Assembly (NCBI GenBank): GCA_934716785.1
Contig: CAKUYM010000041.1
Span: forward strand, 1 to 19,584
DNA length: 19,584 bases
DNA from: an uncultured Bacteroides sp.
GTDB lineage: Bacteria > Bacteroidota > Bacteroidia > Bacteroidales > Bacteroidaceae
Reading direction: 5' to 3'
Shown here: positions 6,401 to 14,274 of the stretch, one piece after another
Layout: each line of letters begins with the position of its first letter
How positions within the stretch are numbered: the stretch's first letter is position 1
Position numbers and translations under genes: made by a program
The notes under the pieces: generated by a model
The model's database searches: none
What the model saw: the letters and a program-made list of their open reading frames with translations, nothing else
Told to the model about the DNA's origin: nothing

Positions 6401-7789
6401 TTATTTCTGAATATTCGCCTTTTCCAAGCCGTAGCCTTTCTTCTTATCCTCAGCCTTCAGCATCAAAGCGACAATGAGCGCCAGCACACCGAAAAGAGCG
6501 AAAAGAGCCATCGGCAACGTATAATTATAAGTCTGCGCGCCGTCTACTACCGGTCCTTTACAATAAGAGTTCAGCACCCATCCGATCAGCAAAGGCACAC
6601 CCATCAATCCCCAGTTCTGCACCCAGAAGATCAAAGCGTAGGCTGTACCCAACTGTTTCTCCGGGATAATCTTCGGAACGGAAGGCCACATGGCCGAAGG
6701 TACGAGTGAGAACGCAAAGCCCAATATTATCATGATGATAGTGGCAAACCACCACACATTCAGGATAGGCAAAGCAAACATGGTATGTACGAAGATCAAC
6801 ATTACGGAGCCGATCACCATCAAAGTAGCCCCCTTACCGATGCGGTCATACAACGAACCGAACAGCGGAGTCAGCACGATAGCACCGATCGGCAACAATC
6901 CTGGAATTGTTCCCGCCAACTTCGGGCCTACATTATACTTCTGCACCATCAGGTCGGCAGCATACTTGATAAACGGGAATACTGCCGAGTAGAACAATAC
7001 ACACAACAGTGCAATCAACCAGAACCCCTTGTTGGTGACGATATAGACAATATCCTTCATGCGGAACGGCTCTTCCGGTTCCAGTCCTTCGGCATCCAAA
7101 GACGCATCCAACTTCTTGTCATAGAAAGTATAGATGAAGAAAGCAACCGTACCTACGCACAACATAATCAGACAAAACAGAATCGGAGCAGGAATGTTGG
7201 TATGGAATGCACCGCCCTCGTCCGTATATCCGAAAAGATCGGCAAAAGGCACAGTCAGCACCATTGCCAAGGTCGTTCCGATACGTGCCGTAGCCATCTC
7301 AAGTCCCATAGCCAATGCCATCTCCTTGCCTTTGAACCACTTCACGATAATCTTGGAGACCGTGATACCCGCAATCTCCACACCTACACCGAAGATTGCA
7401 TATCCCAATGCAGCCAGAGTGACCTGCGTCTTGAATCCGAAAAGCACGGCATCTTCCGGGAAAGTAGTGGAAATCGCATAATATTTTAATCCGCAACCCA
7501 ATACCATCAACATACATGCCCCCATTCCGGTGAAACGGACACCCATCTTATCCAGAATGATACCGCCGAAGATCAGCATCAGCAAGAATACATTGAACCA
7601 ACCGTAAGCACTTGTGAAAAATCCGTAATCGAGACTATCCCATAGCAGTTCTTTCTCAAGCATGGGTTTAAGCGGAGACATTACGTCCGTAAGGAAATAG
7701 CCACATAACATCGTAAATGCGACCAATGCAAGAACACTCCAGCGTAACACAGCGGAGTCATTCAACTTTTTTTTCAATTGTTCTGTCAT
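6401..7789 (-). CDS. Major facilitator superfamily transporter
   Basis: An inner-membrane secondary transporter of about 462 residues with twelve predicted membrane helices in two halves, split by a charged central loop around DKKLDASLDAEGLEPEEPFR. MFS signatures include GGIILDKMGVRFTG in the loop after the second helix and GSLYDRIGKGA in the equivalent place of the second half. The GVGVEIAGITVSKIIVKWFK segment resembles oxalate/formate- and MFSD1-like members, but the substrate cannot be read from sequence. The start was set at the ATG at 7787-7789. An upstream GTG at 7852 would add 21 residues, but it lies inside a palindrome and gives a non-membrane-like extension. It precedes the PqqD-like gene by 28 bases. 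No clear promoter box was seen. Confidence 0.9.
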   Translation of the reverse strand: MTEQLKKKLNDSAVLRWSVLALVAFTMLCGYFLTDVMSPLKPMLEKELLWDSLDYGFFTSAYGWFNVFLLMLIFGGIILDKMGVRFTGMGACMLMVLGCGLKYYAISTTFPEDAVLFGFKTQVTLAALGYAIFGVGVEIAGITVSKIIVKWFKGKEMALAMGLEMATARIGTTLAMVLTVPFADLFGYTDEGGAFHTNIPAPILFCLIMLCVGTVAFFIYTFYDKKLDASLDAEGLEPEEPFRMKDIVYIVTNKGFWLIALLCVLFYSAVFPFIKYAADLMVQKYNVGPKLAGTIPGLLPIGAIVLTPLFGSLYDRIGKGATLMVIGSVMLIFVHTMFALPILNVWWFATIIMIILGFAFSLVPSAMWPSVPKIIPEKQLGTAYALIFWVQNWGLMGVPLLIGWVLNSYCKGPVVDGAQTYNYTLPMALFALFGVLALIVALMLKAEDKKKGYGLEKANIQK

Positions 7790-7829
7790 TGTTATATTTA
7801 AAAAGTTATTAATAGTTTCATACAAAATC

Positions 7830-7892
7830 AAGTGCGGATTACACGATGACACGGAGAAAACGAAAATCCGTGTATCTGCGCAATCCGCACTT
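7830..7892. repeat. 63-base palindrome, REP-like intergenic repeat
   Basis: AAGTGCGGATT (7830-7840) pairs perfectly with AATCCGCACTT (7882-7892); an inner stem ACACGGA (7849-7855) / TCCGTGT (7867-7873) follows after a symmetrical 8-by-8 internal loop, and an 11-base A-rich apical loop closes it. The wording ATCCGTGT-ATCTGCGC-AATCCGCACTT resembles a class of dispersed intergenic palindromes known from many Bacteroidetes genomes. It lies between the secG 3' end and the MFS gene and shares a 13-base block with 14379-14391. Confidence 0.8.
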
Positions 7893-7900
7893 AAATATCT

Positions 7901-7929
7901 AAGAAATACGGCATCAAGCCGTCTTTCTT
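7901..7929 (-). terminator. Probable terminator of the rlmN-secG unit
   Basis: AAGAAA-t-ACGGC (7901-7912) pairs with GCCGT-c-TTTCTT (7918-7929) around the 5-base loop ATCAA, a stem of 11 bp with one mismatch, starting 46 bases past the secG stop. The outer stem gives a T-rich 3' arm on either strand, so it could work in both directions. Confidence 0.6.
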
Positions 7930-7975
7930 TTAAATGTTTTTCTCAAAAGCCTTATACTGCTGCATTCAGAACGAA

Positions 7976-8371
7976 TCACTCTGCAGAAGGAGCAGGAGTT
8001 TCAGCAGCCGATGCCGGAGTTTCCGTAGCAGGAGCTTCTGTAGCCGGTGCTTCAGATTGAGGCGCAGATGTACCAGCGGGCAAGTTATACGGGTTAGTCT
8101 GTTGTTCCTTCTGAGCCTGTTCCAGCACTGCATCTGTGGCAACAGCCGAACGAGGAACGACATAAGCGGTAGCAATGCTCATTACCACCATGAAGATAGC
8201 CAGCCCCCATGTTGCTTTTTCCAAAAAGTCTGTAGTCTTGCGCACGCCCATAATAGCGTTAGATGAAGAAAAACCAGAAGCAAGTCCGCCTCCTTTTGAA
8301 TTCTGAATCAGTACGATGAAGCACATCAACAGAGCTGCAATCACCATTAAGATAACGAATAATAAGTACAT
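7976..8371 (-). CDS. secG: Protein translocase subunit SecG
   Basis: Accessory subunit of the SecYEG channel in the inner membrane. The 131-residue protein has the two-helix SecG layout: helix 1 at about 2-22, the conserved LIQNSKGGGLASGFSSSN loop at 21-38, and helix 2 at about 54-72. A tail from about residue 75 is rich in Ala, Pro, Thr and Glu with near-repeats (APATE, APATET, ASAAET), which makes it longer than the E. coli protein of about 110 residues. By the usual SecG topology that tail would be periplasmic. It is the last gene of the unit, six bases after the TPR-like gene, and is followed by a hairpin. Confidence 0.95.
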   Translation of the reverse strand: MYLLFVILMVIAALLMCFIVLIQNSKGGGLASGFSSSNAIMGVRKTTDFLEKATWGLAIFMVVMSIATAYVVPRSAVATDAVLEQAQKEQQTNPYNLPAGTSAPQSEAPATEAPATETPASAAETPAPSAE

Positions 8372-8377
8372 TTTTAG

Positions 8378-9166
8378 TTATTTTGAATTAGCGTTAATAA
8401 TCAATCTCTCCAAAAATCTGATTTGGTCTGCAAAGTAAGCATTTTTTTTTGGATATTTCAAGCTTAATTTTTTAATTATTTCAAGAGCTTTCGAATATCG
8501 TTGTTGTTTAACATAGATTTTAGCTAAAGTTTCTGTAAAACAGCTATCATCCTCTTCGTCCGCACTCACCTCGTTAGGAGCAGCAACCGATGCTTCCTCT
8601 TCTTCGTGAGAAGAGACAACGGCCGCCCTCATCTCCTCCCGCGAAGGTTTTATGTAGAGGGGCGAGTCGCTTTCGCTCTTCTCTATGAAGTCGTCGATCA
8701 GTTCAAAACCTTTCAATTTGGGTGTTTCCTCTGCCGCTTCGTCCGTAGCGGGAGTCTCTTCAAGCAAATAGGAAGTATAGTCCATCGAGTAGTCAAATCC
8801 TGTCTGGGCGGTCACCTCTTCGGGAGCTGTAGACAGGAAAGCGTCGATCAATGTCAACGTGCGGTCTACGGAGGGCTCCTCTTTGAGCACTTCCGTCAGC
8901 GCCACTCCCTTTTTCCGCGACTGGAGGTCGTAGCGGCTGCCCTCTATCAGTTGGAACAACTTCCGCCGGTCGGCTATATAGAGAACCGCCTTCCGCAGTT
9001 CGCCACCGAAATTAATATCATGAAGAATATACAGGTTTTTGAGATACAACAAGCGCAGCGACTGAAAATACGGATACCTCGCCAGCAGGTTGCGCAGTTC
9101 GTACAGAGTATCCCTGTTCAGCGTTTCCGGATGCTGAATCCATTGTTGAAAGTTAGCGGAAGTCAT
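8378..9166 (-). CDS. TPR-like conserved protein between lptE and secG
   Basis: A 262-residue soluble protein with no signal peptide or membrane helix. The N-terminal half is helical (TLYELRNLLARYPYFQSLRL, about 20-39), the middle is acidic and poorly conserved looking (about 115-205), and the C-terminal ETLAKIYVKQQRYSKALEII is a clear TPR motif followed by a second helix pair. The family usually sits between lptE and secG in Bacteroidales; its role is not known to me. It lies five bases from the end of lptE's stop and six from secG, so it is surely cotranscribed. A run of nine A residues near its 3' end (8442-8450) is a possible slippage site. Confidence 0.82.
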   Translation of the reverse strand: MTSANFQQWIQHPETLNRDTLYELRNLLARYPYFQSLRLLYLKNLYILHDINFGGELRKAVLYIADRRKLFQLIEGSRYDLQSRKKGVALTEVLKEEPSVDRTLTLIDAFLSTAPEEVTAQTGFDYSMDYTSYLLEETPATDEAAEETPKLKGFELIDDFIEKSESDSPLYIKPSREEMRAAVVSSHEEEEASVAAPNEVSADEEDDSCFTETLAKIYVKQQRYSKALEIIKKLSLKYPKKNAYFADQIRFLERLIINANSK

Positions 9167-9171
9167 TTATA

Positions 9172-9699
9172 TTACCAGTTTGCTACGGTTGCATTAAATA
9201 TTTGGTCGGTTATCTCTTTAGACATTTCGGCAATCAACCCGTCCTGCACGGCAGTCAGCAGTTGGCTGGAGTCATAGGTACGGAAAGCTGAGAATTGTTG
9301 CTCGAAGTCTTCGGCGTGATTTGTGTTGTTTACAAAACGAACGTTGACGGTGATGGTAAGCTTCGTTTCCGAAGAATACCCGTCGGCAGATACCGCTTGG
9401 TTGTACTGATTGTATCCCGTGATTTCTCCTTCTATCTGCAAGTCGGCATTCTGATTCGGTTTCAGCAACTGCAGGCGGGTCTGACGGATGAAGATATCCT
9501 TCAGGTCCTCGTTGAATTTAGTTGCCAACGGGGCATATACATACTCCGACTTGATCGGAAAGTCGGCGATAGAAATCGTCTTCACCTTGTCATAATTGAT
9601 AGATGAGCCGTTAAACTTATAGGAGACAGTACACGCAACGACCACTACCGGCAAAACGAACAGCAGCAAAGGGCGTGTTATTTTCTTAATCCAAACCAT
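9172..9699 (-). CDS. lptE: LPS assembly lipoprotein LptE
   Basis: LptE plugs the LptD barrel in the outer membrane and helps place LPS or LOS in the outer leaflet. The 175-residue protein has a lipoprotein signal: KK near the start, a hydrophobic stretch at 11-22 and a lipobox VVAC with C23. The body has the LptE pattern, YKFNGSSINYDKVKTISI, then KFNEDLKDIFIRQTRLQLL and a beta strand set ending in an EITDQIFN helix. Length fits the Bacteroidetes form. The ATG at 9697-9699 lies inside the 3' end of the activator gene (14-base overlap), suggesting translational coupling. LptD itself is not in the window. Confidence 0.9.
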   Translation of the reverse strand: MVWIKKITRPLLLFVLPVVVVACTVSYKFNGSSINYDKVKTISIADFPIKSEYVYAPLATKFNEDLKDIFIRQTRLQLLKPNQNADLQIEGEITGYNQYNQAVSADGYSSETKLTITVNVRFVNNTNHAEDFEQQFSAFRTYDSSQLLTAVQDGLIAEMSKEITDQIFNATVANW

Positions 9700-10999
9700 A
9701 TTCTTTTATTTTTCTGTAAAGCGTGCGCTCGGAAATATTCAGATCCTTAGCCGCATTTCTTCGTCTGCCATGATTCCTTTCGAGAGCCCGGCATATCATT
9801 TCTTTTTCCACTTCCTCCAGTGACTTGGGCGTATCTTCGATATACGCTTCCGTGTCCTGAATGTCATCATCATCTCTGTGGGCAGACGGCTGCTGGGAGG
9901 GCTGCGCGGTATGAATAATGGCAGGGATGGAAGAGTGGTCGGCAGGCGTCATCACCGGAGTCATCTGTCCCATCGGAGTCACCTGTCCCATCTGTCCCAT
10001 TGAAGTCATTGGGGGTATCGAAGTCATTGGGGACACTTGTCCCATCGAGCCCACCTGCCCCACGCGTTCCGCCATCAAGTTATGAACCATTTTCTTCAGC
10101 TCCGCCACCTCCTGACGCATATCGAACAAGACGGAATAAAGAATCTCCCGTTCGCTCTCAAAGCCCTTGCGCTCGCGCGTTCCCGTCAATGCCGGAAGAC
10201 TCTGCACATTCTGTGCGGGAAGATAAGTCTGCAAGATAGCAGCGTTAATCTCCCTGTTCGTTTCGATAATTGAAATCTGTTCCGTGATATTCTTCAGTTG
10301 TCGCACGTTGCCCGGCCACGAATACGCCAGCAACGCCTTTTTCGCATCTTCGGTCAACTGGATGGCGGGCATCCTGTATTTCTCGGCAAAGTCAGATGCA
10401 AATTTGCGGAACAGCAAAATCACATCCTCCCCCCGCTCGCGCAAAGGCGGTATCTGTATGGGTACGGTGTTCAACCGATAATACAAATCTTCGCGGAAAC
10501 GTCCTTCCGAAATGGCCTGCACAAGATTGACATTGGTAGCCGCCACGATGCGCACGTCCGTTTTCTGCACTTTGGACGAACCAACTTTCAGAAACTCACC
10601 GCTCTCCAAGACACGAAGCAAACGTGCCTGGGTAGGCATCGGCAACTCCCCTACCTCATCGAGGAAGATAGTACCGCCGTCGGCCTCACCGAAGTATCCT
10701 TTCCGCTCACCGATAGCACCGGTAAAGGCACCTTTCTCATGACCGAACAGCTCGGAGTCAATCGTACCCTCCGGGATAGCTCCGCAATTGACGGCAATAT
10801 ACTGCCCGTGCTTCCTCCGGCTGTACTGATGGATAATCTGCGGAAAGCTCTCCTTTCCCACACCGCTCTCTCCGGTAATCAGCACGGACAAATCGGTAGG
10901 AGCTACCTGAATGGCAACATCGATGGCACGTGACAAAGCCTCGGTATTACCAATAATACCGAAACGCTGTTTCACTTGTTGTATCTCTGCTTTCGTCAT
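9686..10999 (-). CDS. Sigma-54-type transcriptional activator without a sensor domain
   Basis: A 437-residue bacterial enhancer-binding protein. It begins almost directly with the AAA+ domain: Walker A GESGVGKE at 43-50, the sigma-54-contacting GAFTGA at 90-95, Walker B IFLDE at 111-115, and FREDLYYRLNTVPI with the arginine finger at about 168-181, then SWPGNVRQLKN at 227-237. A Fis-type HTH ends the protein (about 396-434, NAAKDLNISERTLYRKIKEY). No receiver, PAS or GAF domain precedes the AAA+ part, so regulation must be by partner protein or by level. Between AAA+ and HTH lies a Met/Gly/Gln/Pro-rich linker at 313-352. It sits 54 bases after pdxA and overlaps lptE by 14 bases. Its targets are unknown; no -24/-12 site was recognised before the genes here. 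Confidence 0.94.
   Translation of the reverse strand: MTKAEIQQVKQRFGIIGNTEALSRAIDVAIQVAPTDLSVLITGESGVGKESFPQIIHQYSRRKHGQYIAVNCGAIPEGTIDSELFGHEKGAFTGAIGERKGYFGEADGGTIFLDEVGELPMPTQARLLRVLESGEFLKVGSSKVQKTDVRIVAATNVNLVQAISEGRFREDLYYRLNTVPIQIPPLRERGEDVILLFRKFASDFAEKYRMPAIQLTEDAKKALLAYSWPGNVRQLKNITEQISIIETNREINAAILQTYLPAQNVQSLPALTGTRERKGFESEREILYSVLFDMRQEVAELKKMVHNLMAERVGQVGSMGQVSPMTSIPPMTSMGQMGQVTPMGQMTPVMTPADHSSIPAIIHTAQPSQQPSAHRDDDDIQDTEAYIEDTPKSLEEVEKEMICRALERNHGRRRNAAKDLNISERTLYRKIKEYGLD
9944..10063 (-). repeat. Tandem repeats encoding the Met/Gly-rich linker of the activator
   Basis: The DNA coding for residues 313-352 is built from short imperfect repeats, seen on the plus strand as GTCAT/C-CTGTCCCATC-like and GTCATTGGGG-like units. 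The protein reads as variations on SMGQV, SPMTS, TPMGQM. The flanking AAA+ and HTH domains show no such repetition, so this is a locally expanded linker. Confidence 0.75.
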
Positions 11000-11023
11000 T
11001 GCTTATTCAATCGAACTAACAGT

Positions 11024-11044
11024 ATTTACTATTTATTTACTATT
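11024..11044. repeat. Repeated ATTTACTATT motif before the activator gene
   Basis: ATTTACTATTT at 11024-11034 is followed directly by ATTTACTATT at 11035-11044, in the 54-base gap between pdxA and the activator gene. It is the same motif found before adk at 1298-1323. No promoter box or hairpin was seen in this gap. Confidence 0.6.
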
Positions 11045-11053
11045 CAATATGTA

Positions 11054-12148
11054 CTAATCTTCGTCTACAGTGTCCAGCTTGAGTTTATCGCTATCGTCGC
11101 GCTTCTCATAATACTGCTTCCTCAGCGGATTGGCATGGGCAGCCTTCTCCCGCTGACGGTTACGGAACACATCGATGGCAACGTAAATTGCCTGCCGGAA
11201 AGAATCCTCGCTCGCCACACCCTTTCCTGCAATGTCATAAGCAGTGCCATGAGCCGGAGAGGTGCGCACCACCGGCAGTCCAGCCGTATAGTTCACTCCG
11301 TCGTCCATAGCCAATGCCTTGAACGGAGCCAGCCCTTGGTCGTGATACATAGCCAAGATGCCGTCAAAATGAGCATAATTGCCCGAACCCATAAAGCCAT
11401 CGGCAGCATAAGGCCCATAACAGAGAATCCCTTGCTCTTCCATCTCCTTCATGGCGGGAATGATAATCTCCTGCTCTTCCGTTCCCAACAGTCCGCCGTC
11501 ACCGGCATGAGGATTGAGAGACAACACGGCGATGCGCGGTGCGCCGATACCGAAATCCTGTTTCAGGCACCGGTGGAAAATCATCAGCTTCTCCTCGATC
11601 AGTTCCTTGGTGATGGTCGTCGCAATCTCTCTGACAGGGATATGCGTAGTCACCAAAGCCACGCGGAAGTCGTTCTTCATCAAGATCATCAGCGACTTAT
11701 TGCCTTCGCCCAGACGCTCCTCGATATACTCCGTATGACCGGGGAACGAGAATTCCTCCGAATGAATCGTATGTTTGTTGATAGGAGCAGTCACGATCAC
11801 ATCAATCAGCCCTTCGCGATACTCCGCGATGGCACGTTCCAAAGCCCCCAAGGCAGCCTTCCCCGCTTCGGGATCGGGCTTGGAGAATTCCACTTTCACC
11901 TCATCGTCCGTGCAGTTCACCACACTCAAGCGGTTGTGCCCCGCTTCGGAAGCCGTATTGATGATACTGAAATTCGTCTGTATGTCCAATGCCTTCCGAT
12001 GATAGGCAGCCACTTTCGGCGAACCGTAAATAATCGGAGTGCAAAGTTCCAACATGGTAGGGTCCGAGAAAGTCTTCAAAATCACTTCATATCCTACCCC
12101 GTTTATATCCCCTTGGGTGATGCCAACTCTTATTTTGCTATCTTCCAT
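11054..12148 (-). CDS. pdxA: 4-hydroxythreonine-4-phosphate dehydrogenase (pyridoxal phosphate synthesis)
   Basis: Oxidises 4-phosphohydroxy-L-threonine in the DXP-dependent route to pyridoxal phosphate, in the cytoplasm. The 364-residue protein starts with GITQGDINGVGYEVILK at 9-25 and carries substrate and metal-binding elements: FPGHTE at 135-140, TTHIPV at 167-172, LNPHAGDGGLLG at 211-222, YHDQGLAPFKAL at 268-279 and VRTSPAHGTAYDIAGKG at 294-310. The conserved histidines H169, H213 and H269 are likely metal ligands. It is slightly longer than the E. coli enzyme (329 residues), with the excess in a charged C-terminal tail. It starts four bases after the DUF4837 gene, so it is cotranscribed. 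Confidence 0.97.
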   Translation of the reverse strand: MEDSKIRVGITQGDINGVGYEVILKTFSDPTMLELCTPIIYGSPKVAAYHRKALDIQTNFSIINTASEAGHNRLSVVNCTDDEVKVEFSKPDPEAGKAALGALERAIAEYREGLIDVIVTAPINKHTIHSEEFSFPGHTEYIEERLGEGNKSLMILMKNDFRVALVTTHIPVREIATTITKELIEEKLMIFHRCLKQDFGIGAPRIAVLSLNPHAGDGGLLGTEEQEIIIPAMKEMEEQGILCYGPYAADGFMGSGNYAHFDGILAMYHDQGLAPFKALAMDDGVNYTAGLPVVRTSPAHGTAYDIAGKGVASEDSFRQAIYVAIDVFRNRQREKAAHANPLRKQYYEKRDDSDKLKLDTVDED

Positions 12149-12152
12149 GTTT

Positions 12153-13193
12153 TTATTTTTTAGTTTCTTCCGCCCCTTTGGTCACTCCGCCCAATGGAAT
12201 CTGCTTTTGCTGCACCTCATTGGGGAGCTTCAGCGTATAAAGCGATGCCTCCATCTGGCGTACCAGGTTGCGTTTCATTTTATCAGGTGAATAAACAAAT
12301 ATTTCTGCGGTAATAATCCGTTGGTTCTTCTCGTCCAGACGGGTGTGCGAAACGTACGGGCCACCCATGAAGTCGCCCTTCATACGCCACAGTCCGCGTG
12401 CTTCGAGCGTGTAAGTATTCTGCACGCTGATCGGCTGCACATCAGTCAGCAGGCTATCGGTAGACATATAAACCCCCTCCTTGAATCCGGGGATGTTCGC
12501 CTGCATCACAGAGTCGCGCTTATGGATGAAATATTCCTTGGTGAATGTATCCTTGTCGGTATAAGGATAAGAGTACATCACGAAATTGCGGTCGGCAGTG
12601 CCCGTGTTGGTAGAAGCCCAGAAGAAGTCCTTGCCGGTCTTGGAGCTGCTCAGTTCGGCAGGTATCCAGACATCGCATCCGAACAGGCTGTCCACCTTCT
12701 GCGAGATGAAGTTGCTGTGTTTCTCCTCCAAGTGAGTGATTTGGCGATTCATCTCCGCACGGGTAAAGAAATCGACAATCGTCTTGCTGTTCTCCTCCAC
12801 AAACTTTCCGAACTCCTCTTCGTTGGGAGCCTGTATGGTCAGAATCATCTGCGGGTAGGCATACACATCTTTCGCATACTTGAAAGTAGGCTTCGTATAT
12901 ATATCCTGAATGTCCACAATGATAATATTGCGAATCAGCTTCAGTGTCGAATCATAATCTTTCGGTGAAGTGTACATGATGCGGAATGAAGGCTCCGACT
13001 GCGGCAATCCCTTCACATCAGCATCGAGCGCGTCATGCAATGCCCTTCCGGCAGCACGATCCCAAACACCGTGATCTACTACTACCAAAATCTCGTATGC
13101 ACGTCCGCTTGACGTGTGGTTTCCTCTCACTCCGCAAGAAGCAGCGACGAAGGCTACCAAAGCGATACTCAAATAAAAAAAGTACTTTCTCAT
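12153..13193 (-). CDS. DUF4837 family lipoprotein
   Basis: A 346-residue envelope lipoprotein of unknown function resembling DUF4837, a Bacteroidetes family. The signal peptide MRKYFFYLSIALVAFVAASC ends in a lipobox AASC with C20, so it is probably acylated; with G21 V22 next to the cysteine, outer-membrane sorting cannot be decided. The mature part opens with YEILVVVDHGVWDRAAG, followed by alternating strands and helices, and a central segment DFFTRAEMNRQITHLEEKH. No catalytic motif was recognised. It lies between rlmN (18 bases upstream) and pdxA (four bases downstream) in the same unit, an arrangement common in this group, though why these genes travel together is unknown. Confidence 0.85.
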   Translation of the reverse strand: MRKYFFYLSIALVAFVAASCGVRGNHTSSGRAYEILVVVDHGVWDRAAGRALHDALDADVKGLPQSEPSFRIMYTSPKDYDSTLKLIRNIIIVDIQDIYTKPTFKYAKDVYAYPQMILTIQAPNEEEFGKFVEENSKTIVDFFTRAEMNRQITHLEEKHSNFISQKVDSLFGCDVWIPAELSSSKTGKDFFWASTNTGTADRNFVMYSYPYTDKDTFTKEYFIHKRDSVMQANIPGFKEGVYMSTDSLLTDVQPISVQNTYTLEARGLWRMKGDFMGGPYVSHTRLDEKNQRIITAEIFVYSPDKMKRNLVRQMEASLYTLKLPNEVQQKQIPLGGVTKGAEETKK

Positions 13194-13211
13194 GATGTTC
13201 GGTTTTATATA

Positions 13212-14246
13212 TTAACACTTGTTTTTCTCTTCCTGTTTCGCAGTCGACAGCATGCCGCAGGCTGCAAAGATATCTTCGCCTCTTGAAGAACGTATGGTGG
13301 TGAAAAGCCCGTGTGACGTCAGATAGTCACGAAAGCGGGTCATCGTATCCATGTCCGCCCCTTCGAGGTCTACCCCCGGAATGGCATGAAAACGGATCAG
13401 GTTCACCCTGCAATCCAGTCCGCGGAGGAGTTTCAGCAGCTCCTTGGCATAGACTTGCGAATCATTGAGCCCCTTGAAAACAATATATTCGAACGAAAGT
13501 CGGCGCTGTTTGCTAAAATCATAGTTTTTTAACAAATCTACCACTTCCGTGATAGAGAACGCCTTTTCCGCCGGCATCAGTTCCGAGCGTTGCGCCGGCA
13601 CCGGAGAGTGCAGGCTGACAGCCAAGTGGCAATCACTCTCTTCGATGAAGCGTTGCAGTCCTTTCCGCAGTCCCACCGTAGAGAGCGTGATACGTTTCGG
13701 ACTCCAAGCATAGCCGTAGGGAGCCGTCAGTATATCCAGCGCTTTCAGCACCTCATCGAGATTGTCGAGCGGTTCGCCCATTCCCATCATGACCACATTG
13801 GTCAGCTTGTCGTGTTCCGGCAATGAATGAATCTGATTGATAATCTGGTTGGCAGTCAGGCTGGCGGTGAATCCCTGCTTTCCGGTCATGCAGAACTTGC
13901 AGTTCATCTTGCAGCCCACTTGCGAGGAGACACATAGCGTTGCCCGGTCGCCGTCGGGGATATAAACCGCTTCCACAAAATGATTGTCGCCCACCTTGTA
14001 CAAGTACTTCACCGTGCCGTCCACCGAGCGCATCTCATCTACCGGAGCAGCCGCCCCCACCTCATAGTTCTGCTTGAGCAGCTCCCGGTTCTTCAATGAC
14101 AGATTGGTCATCTCATCAATCGTGGCCACCCTCCTCCCGTAAAGCCAAGATGCAATCTGTGCGGCGGTGAAACCGGGCATTCCCAATCTTTTCACCAGCG
14201 ATTGCAGCTCTACGAGACTCATTCCTAAAAGAGGATATTTAGACAT
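13212..14246 (-). CDS. rlmN: 23S rRNA (adenine2503-C2)-methyltransferase RlmN
   Basis: A radical-SAM enzyme that methylates C2 of A2503 in 23S rRNA (and A37 of some tRNAs). The 344-residue protein has the CxxxCxxC iron-sulfur motif GCKMNCKFCMTGKQGF at 111-126 (C112, C116, C119), the SAM-binding MGMGEPLDN at 154-162, and the late cysteine C330 in FAACGML that is methylated during the reaction. All key cysteines are present. The ATG at 14244-14246 lies 28 bases past a TACATTTG promoter box, so rlmN leads the unit. Length is normal. Confidence 0.97.
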   Translation of the reverse strand: MSKYPLLGMSLVELQSLVKRLGMPGFTAAQIASWLYGRRVATIDEMTNLSLKNRELLKQNYEVGAAAPVDEMRSVDGTVKYLYKVGDNHFVEAVYIPDGDRATLCVSSQVGCKMNCKFCMTGKQGFTASLTANQIINQIHSLPEHDKLTNVVMMGMGEPLDNLDEVLKALDILTAPYGYAWSPKRITLSTVGLRKGLQRFIEESDCHLAVSLHSPVPAQRSELMPAEKAFSITEVVDLLKNYDFSKQRRLSFEYIVFKGLNDSQVYAKELLKLLRGLDCRVNLIRFHAIPGVDLEGADMDTMTRFRDYLTSHGLFTTIRSSRGEDIFAACGMLSTAKQEEKNKC

Positions 14247-14274
14247 TATTCTTTCCGTTCATGGTTTATATTTG

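Noticed and set aside
7790..7852. Upstream GTG start for the MFS transporter, adding 21 residues
   Set aside because: The extension is encoded partly by an arm of the palindrome at 7830-7892 and precedes a normal MTEQLKKKL start; MFS proteins rarely have such an N-terminus.
10976..12163. A 395-codon open frame on the plus strand opposite pdxA
   Set aside because: It lies antisense to a clear PdxA with all motifs, is Arg/His/Gln-rich as expected of a mirror frame, and has no recognisable domain.
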